Assembly (NCBI GenBank): GCA_018818925.1
Contig: JAHJQZ010000159.1
Coordinates: 62,001-126,000, forward strand
Reading direction: 5' to 3'
DNA length: 64,000 nucleotides
DNA from: Alphaproteobacteria bacterium
GTDB taxonomy: Bacteria > Pseudomonadota > Alphaproteobacteria > Rhizobiales > Devosiaceae
Shown: positions 61,034 to 64,000 of the stretch, one piece after another
Position numbering within the stretch: the first letter of the stretch is position 1
How the letters are laid out: the number at the start of each line of letters is the position of its first letter
Translations under genes and position numbers: made by a program
Notes under the pieces: model-generated
Told to the model about the DNA's origin: nothing
The model's input: only the letters and a program-made list of their open reading frames with translations
Database searches by the model: none

Positions 61034-62283
61034 GACGCGTCGACCAGAGCCTCGATCCTTTTCACAGCCGTGCCGGCGCCGTCCTCGGCGTCGAGCGTGT
61101 CGCCGAGGCGTCGCGCCGCTTCGGCATAGTCCGTATTGCAGACGAGCGCCTCGAGGCCATCGGCAAGTCTCCGGCCCGTCAGGTGCTTGAGCAACACCGG
61201 TTCGGGTCCGCATCCGAGCGCATGTACCCGCTCACCCCAATACGGCTGGTCGAAAAACTGCGGCACCACGAAACTCGGCCGTCCGGCCGTCAGCCCGGCC
61301 AAGGTCGTGCCGGCACCGCCGTGATGTACGACCGCCCGCATCAGGGGAAATAGTTTGTCATGGGGCGCCTTGTCCAACAAAAAGCAGTTGCGCGGGACCT
61401 CGGCGCCGCCGAGACCGCCCCAGCCCCTGGCGAGAACGGCGCGCCCCGACCAGAACTCGAGCGCCTCGCGGATGATCGCTTCGTTGCGCGCCGAACCGAA
61501 GGACATCGAACCGAAACCGATATAGACCGGCGCCTCGCCTTCATCCAGAAACACCTGTAAATCCGCGGGAATTTGCCATTCCGGGTGTTCATCGAGGCGC
61601 CAGGCACCGGTGACGAGGGCATTGTCCGGCCAGTCTTTCGGTCGCGGGGACACCGCTTCGGGATAGGCGTGGATCGTCGGCACAGGACCCGCGCGGAGTG
61701 CCTTTGCGAAACCGGTGCGAAAAAAGCGCCCATACCCGACCGAGGGACGCAGCAAATAGCGCGGCAGGTCGTAAAAGCTCTGTTGCGCGGCCAGGACGAG
61801 ATAGGACAGCGGATCGAACGGTGCGGGCAGTTTCGGTCCGATCCCGGCGATATAGGCGTGCTCGCGGGTCGGCAGCAACGGCTGGAACAGCGCCATGATC
61901 GCCGGGATGCCGAGTGCGCCCGCGACGTCGAGCGCATGCGTGGTGTTCATGTGATAAACCAGCGCATCGGCGCCGCGCGCCAGTTCGGGAAAGGTTCTTG
62001 CGGCATTGTAGTGCAGCCAGAACCCGTCATAGGCGGCGCTCAACATCGCGCTCAACGAATGCTTCTGCATGGCGGCGTCGAAATTGCCCTGGCCGAGCAG
62101 GGCCTGCATGTCGCCGCCGAAATCGAAGAATTCGACGCCGTTGGCCGCGATGAAACCTTGGAAATCGCTCGGTGCCCCGATGACGGGGTCGTGGCCGGCG
62201 TGGATCAGGGCGCGTGCCAGCGCCACGAAAGGGCGGATGTCCCCATGCGTGCCGATGGCGGCAATGGCGATCCGCTTTCCCAT
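61030..62283 (-). CDS. GT1/UGT-type glycosyltransferase
   Basis: 417 residues from MGKRIAIAAIGTHGDIRPFV with AAGGGA upstream. The start motif (GTHGDIRPFVALARAL) and the donor-binding end (HHGGAGTTLAGLTAGRPSFV, PQFFDQPYWGERVHALGCGP) are those of the UDP-glycosyltransferase family that includes sterol glucosyltransferases, flavonoid and macrolide glycosyltransferases. A central AVYIGFGSMSF-like stretch (APVYIGFGSMSFGS) fits. Acceptor unknown; probably lipid-like. Stop overlaps the start of the GT4 gene. Confidence 0.88.
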   Translation of the reverse strand: MGKRIAIAAIGTHGDIRPFVALARALIHAGHDPVIGAPSDFQGFIAANGVEFFDFGGDMQALLGQGNFDAAMQKHSLSAMLSAAYDGFWLHYNAARTFPELARGADALVYHMNTTHALDVAGALGIPAIMALFQPLLPTREHAYIAGIGPKLPAPFDPLSYLVLAAQQSFYDLPRYLLRPSVGYGRFFRTGFAKALRAGPVPTIHAYPEAVSPRPKDWPDNALVTGAWRLDEHPEWQIPADLQVFLDEGEAPVYIGFGSMSFGSARNEAIIREALEFWSGRAVLARGWGGLGGAEVPRNCFLLDKAPHDKLFPLMRAVVHHGGAGTTLAGLTAGRPSFVVPQFFDQPYWGERVHALGCGPEPVLLKHLTGRRLADGLEALVCNTDYAEAARRLGDTLDAEDGAGTAVKRIEALVDAS

Positions 62284-62439
62284 GGCGTGCGAAATCCCTT
62301 CAGATCGCCCGGCGTCGAAGCCGTCCCGGCATGCCACCATATCCGCCCGCAGTGGCGCCCGGCCAGCAAACACATAGTGCGCCGCGGCGATTCTTTAAAC
62401 CGGACAGGCCGAACCGCGTCGCGGCGGCTTTTCCACCCT

Positions 62440-63006
62440 TCAGCGCTGATCGGCCGGTCCGAGGCGCTTGAGGAAGCGGGCGAACATCAGCATGCCCTCC
62501 GGCCAGGGGCCGTGGCCGGAGTCGACATTGATATGGCCAACCTCGCCGGCATCCACGAGATCCGATCCCCAGGCATTGGCAAAATCGGCCGCGGTGTCGA
62601 AGTCGCAATAGGGATCGTTGCGGCTGGCGATCAGCATGGAGGGAAAGGGCAGGGGATCGCGCGGCATTGGCGCGAAATCGTGGCTGACGCCTGGCAGGAG
62701 TTGCGGGCGGTTCCAATCGGACATGCCGACGAGAAAGGCGCCGCGCACGGACCTGGGCAGCGATGGCGCCGCATGCGCGACCGTGGCGACGCCGATCGAA
62801 TGCGCGACCACGACCGCCGGCTTGTCCGTGGCCGACGCCGCCTCGATCAGCGCCCCGATCCACATGGCGCGATCCGGTCGGTCGAAATACGGCACCACCA
62901 CCCGTCTTGCCGTCGGCATCCCGGCGATCCAGCGGCTCTGCCAGTGCTCGGGGCCCGAATTGCCGAGACCGGGAAGGACAAGGATATCGACGGCGGCGAT
63001 TCTCAT
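62440..63006 (-). CDS. RBBP9/YdeN-family alpha/beta hydrolase
   Basis: 188 residues. The fold is shown by VDILVLPGLGNSGPEHWQSR (oxyanion region), nucleophile elbow VVVAHSIGVATVAHA (Ser in HSIG), Asp in SRNDPYCDF and the catalytic His in GHINVDSGHGPWPEG. This is the RBBP9/YdeN group of serine hydrolases, substrate unknown. It begins 9 bases after the purB stop and is therefore likely co-transcribed with purB; no metabolic link is evident. Confidence 0.88.
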   Translation of the reverse strand: MRIAAVDILVLPGLGNSGPEHWQSRWIAGMPTARRVVVPYFDRPDRAMWIGALIEAASATDKPAVVVAHSIGVATVAHAAPSLPRSVRGAFLVGMSDWNRPQLLPGVSHDFAPMPRDPLPFPSMLIASRNDPYCDFDTAADFANAWGSDLVDAGEVGHINVDSGHGPWPEGMLMFARFLKRLGPADQR

Positions 63007-63015
63007 GCGTTCTGC

Positions 63016-64000
63016 TCAAGCTGCGCCGAAGACGCGGGCAAAGATCGTGTCGACATGCTTGAGATGATAGAAGTCGTCGAACATGGCGTCGATCGCCTCG
63101 GGACTGAGCGCGGCGGCGACGTCCGGATCGGCCTTCAGGAGTTCGGCGAACTTGCCGGAACGATCGCCCTGCATCTGCCAGACCTGCATGGCATTGCGCT
63201 GCACCGCGGCATAGCTCGCCTCGCGGCTCATGCCGGCCTGGGTGAGGGCGAGCAGCACGCGCTGCGAATTGTGCAACCCGCCGAGCGCGTCCATGTTCCT
63301 TCGCATGGTCTCGGGATAGACGACGAGGTTCTCGACGACATTGGTCAGCCGGGCCAGGGCGAAATCGAGCGTGATGGTGGCGTCGGGGCCGATCATGCGC
63401 TCGACCGAGGAATGCGAGATGTCGCGTTCGTGCCAGAGCGCGACGTTTTCCAGCGCCGGCGTCACCATGCCCCTGACAAGGCGGGCGAGGCCGGTGAGGT
63501 TTTCCGACAGCACCGGATTGCGCTTGTGCGGCATGGCCGAGGAGCCCTTCTGGCCCTTGGAGAAGAATTCCTCGGCCTCCAGCACCTCAGTGCGCTGCAA
63601 ATGCCTGACTTCCGTGGCCAGCCGCTCGACTGAAGAGGCAATGACGCCGAGCGTGGCGAAATACATGGCGTGGCGGTCGCGCGGAATGACCTGGGTCGAG
63701 ACCGGCTCGACATCGAGGCCCAGCTGCGCCGCGACATAGCTTTCAACCGATGGATCGATATTGGCGAAGGTGCCGACGGCGCCGGAAATGGCGCAGATGG
63801 CGATCTCGGCGCGTGCCGCGGCGAGCCGCGACCGGGCGCGGTCGAATTCGGCATAAGCCTCGGCCAGCTTGACCCCGAAGGTCGTCGGCTCGGCATGAAT
63901 GCCGTGGCTGCGCCCGATGGTGATCGTCCGCTTGTGCTCGAAGGCCCGGAGCTTGAGGGCATCGAGCAAAACGCCGATATCCTCGATCAGGATGTCCGAG
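63016..64000 (-). CDS. purB: Adenylosuccinate lyase PurB, 5' end outside window
   Basis: The frame is open to the window end, so the N-terminal part is missing; about 328 residues are visible. It splits SAICAR and adenylosuccinate in purine and AMP synthesis. Signatures: TIGRSHGIHAEPTTFGVKLA (catalytic His region), the superfamily motif SSAMPHKRNPVLSENLTGLA and WHERDISHSSVERMI. The first Met of the open frame at 63969 (TTG) is internal. Read with purC and purS nearby, purine genes are clustered but interrupted by glycosyltransferase and hydrolase genes. Confidence 0.97.
   Translation of the reverse strand, partial: SDILIEDIGVLLDALKLRAFEHKRTITIGRSHGIHAEPTTFGVKLAEAYAEFDRARSRLAAARAEIAICAISGAVGTFANIDPSVESYVAAQLGLDVEPVSTQVIPRDRHAMYFATLGVIASSVERLATEVRHLQRTEVLEAEEFFSKGQKGSSAMPHKRNPVLSENLTGLARLVRGMVTPALENVALWHERDISHSSVERMIGPDATITLDFALARLTNVVENLVVYPETMRRNMDALGGLHNSQRVLLALTQAGMSREASYAAVQRNAMQVWQMQGDRSGKFAELLKADPDVAAALSPEAIDAMFDDFYHLKHVDTIFARVFGAA

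Noticed and set aside
61573-63633. A 686-codon plus-strand open frame opposite the UGT, hydrolase and purB genes
   Set aside because: It is antisense to three well-supported genes and its translation matches no family.

Overview
The window is a GC-rich chromosomal segment of an alphaproteobacterium, most likely of the order Hyphomicrobiales (Rhizobiales). The evidence is the FlbT/FlaF/FliX set of flagellar regulators, DUF6468 beside fliM, MotE, a one-cysteine DksA, CckA, recA and alaS adjacent, the ATPase zeta subunit (DUF1476), and TTAA-N7-TTAA boxes typical of CtrA. I cannot name the genus. No insertion sequence, prophage, CRISPR array, rRNA or tRNA gene was seen.

Positions 1-33,461 hold most of a flagellar gene cluster. 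A plus-strand flgK (5' cut by the window edge)-flgL pair converges on a minus-strand run: flgI, flgJ-like, flgN-like, a Pro/Ala-rich protein, two very large flagellins, flbT, flaF. Then fliX and dksA (+), an ABC-F ATPase and an M32 carboxypeptidase (-), the flgF-flgG-flgA-flgH operon (-), fliL-fliM-DUF6468-motE (+), a 1,124-residue envelope protein (+), fliO-fliP (-), and flgB-flgC-fliE-fliQ-fliR-flhB (+). Downstream of flhB is cckA, the hybrid histidine kinase at the top of the CtrA phosphorelay. Genes for the MS ring, stator, flhA, the export ATPase, hook and FlbD are not here.

The most interesting signal is regulatory. All three divergent flagellar promoter regions (flgI/fliX, flgF/fliL, fliO/flgB) carry a CtrA-type box beside a CCCGGCAGA-type palindrome (CGGCA-N5-TGCCG). 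Further CtrA-like boxes lie upstream of the envelope protein, both flagellins, the Pro/Ala-rich protein and a 27-codon membrane-peptide ORF near 58.1 kb. CckA and its probable flagellar targets would therefore be neighbours.

Positions 36-64 kb are ordinary chromosome. They hold a GPH-type sugar symporter, recA (with an SOS-like operator), alaS, an EamA transporter, a glycerophosphodiesterase, two tandem GIN-domain proteins, icd, a ribbon-helix-helix protein, a DJ-1/PfpI protein, TfoX-N and GFA small proteins, a GNAT acetyltransferase coupled to a TrmJ-like methyltransferase, an MFS and an AEC transporter, a DUF305 protein with a Cys-rich secreted neighbour, rpsD, an SbmA/BacA-type transporter, ttcA, purS-purC, the ATPase zeta subunit, two coupled glycosyltransferases, an alpha/beta hydrolase and purB (5' cut by the window end). 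A dispersed intergenic repeat occurs at least three times, each time directly after a TAG stop codon and in the orientation of the preceding gene.
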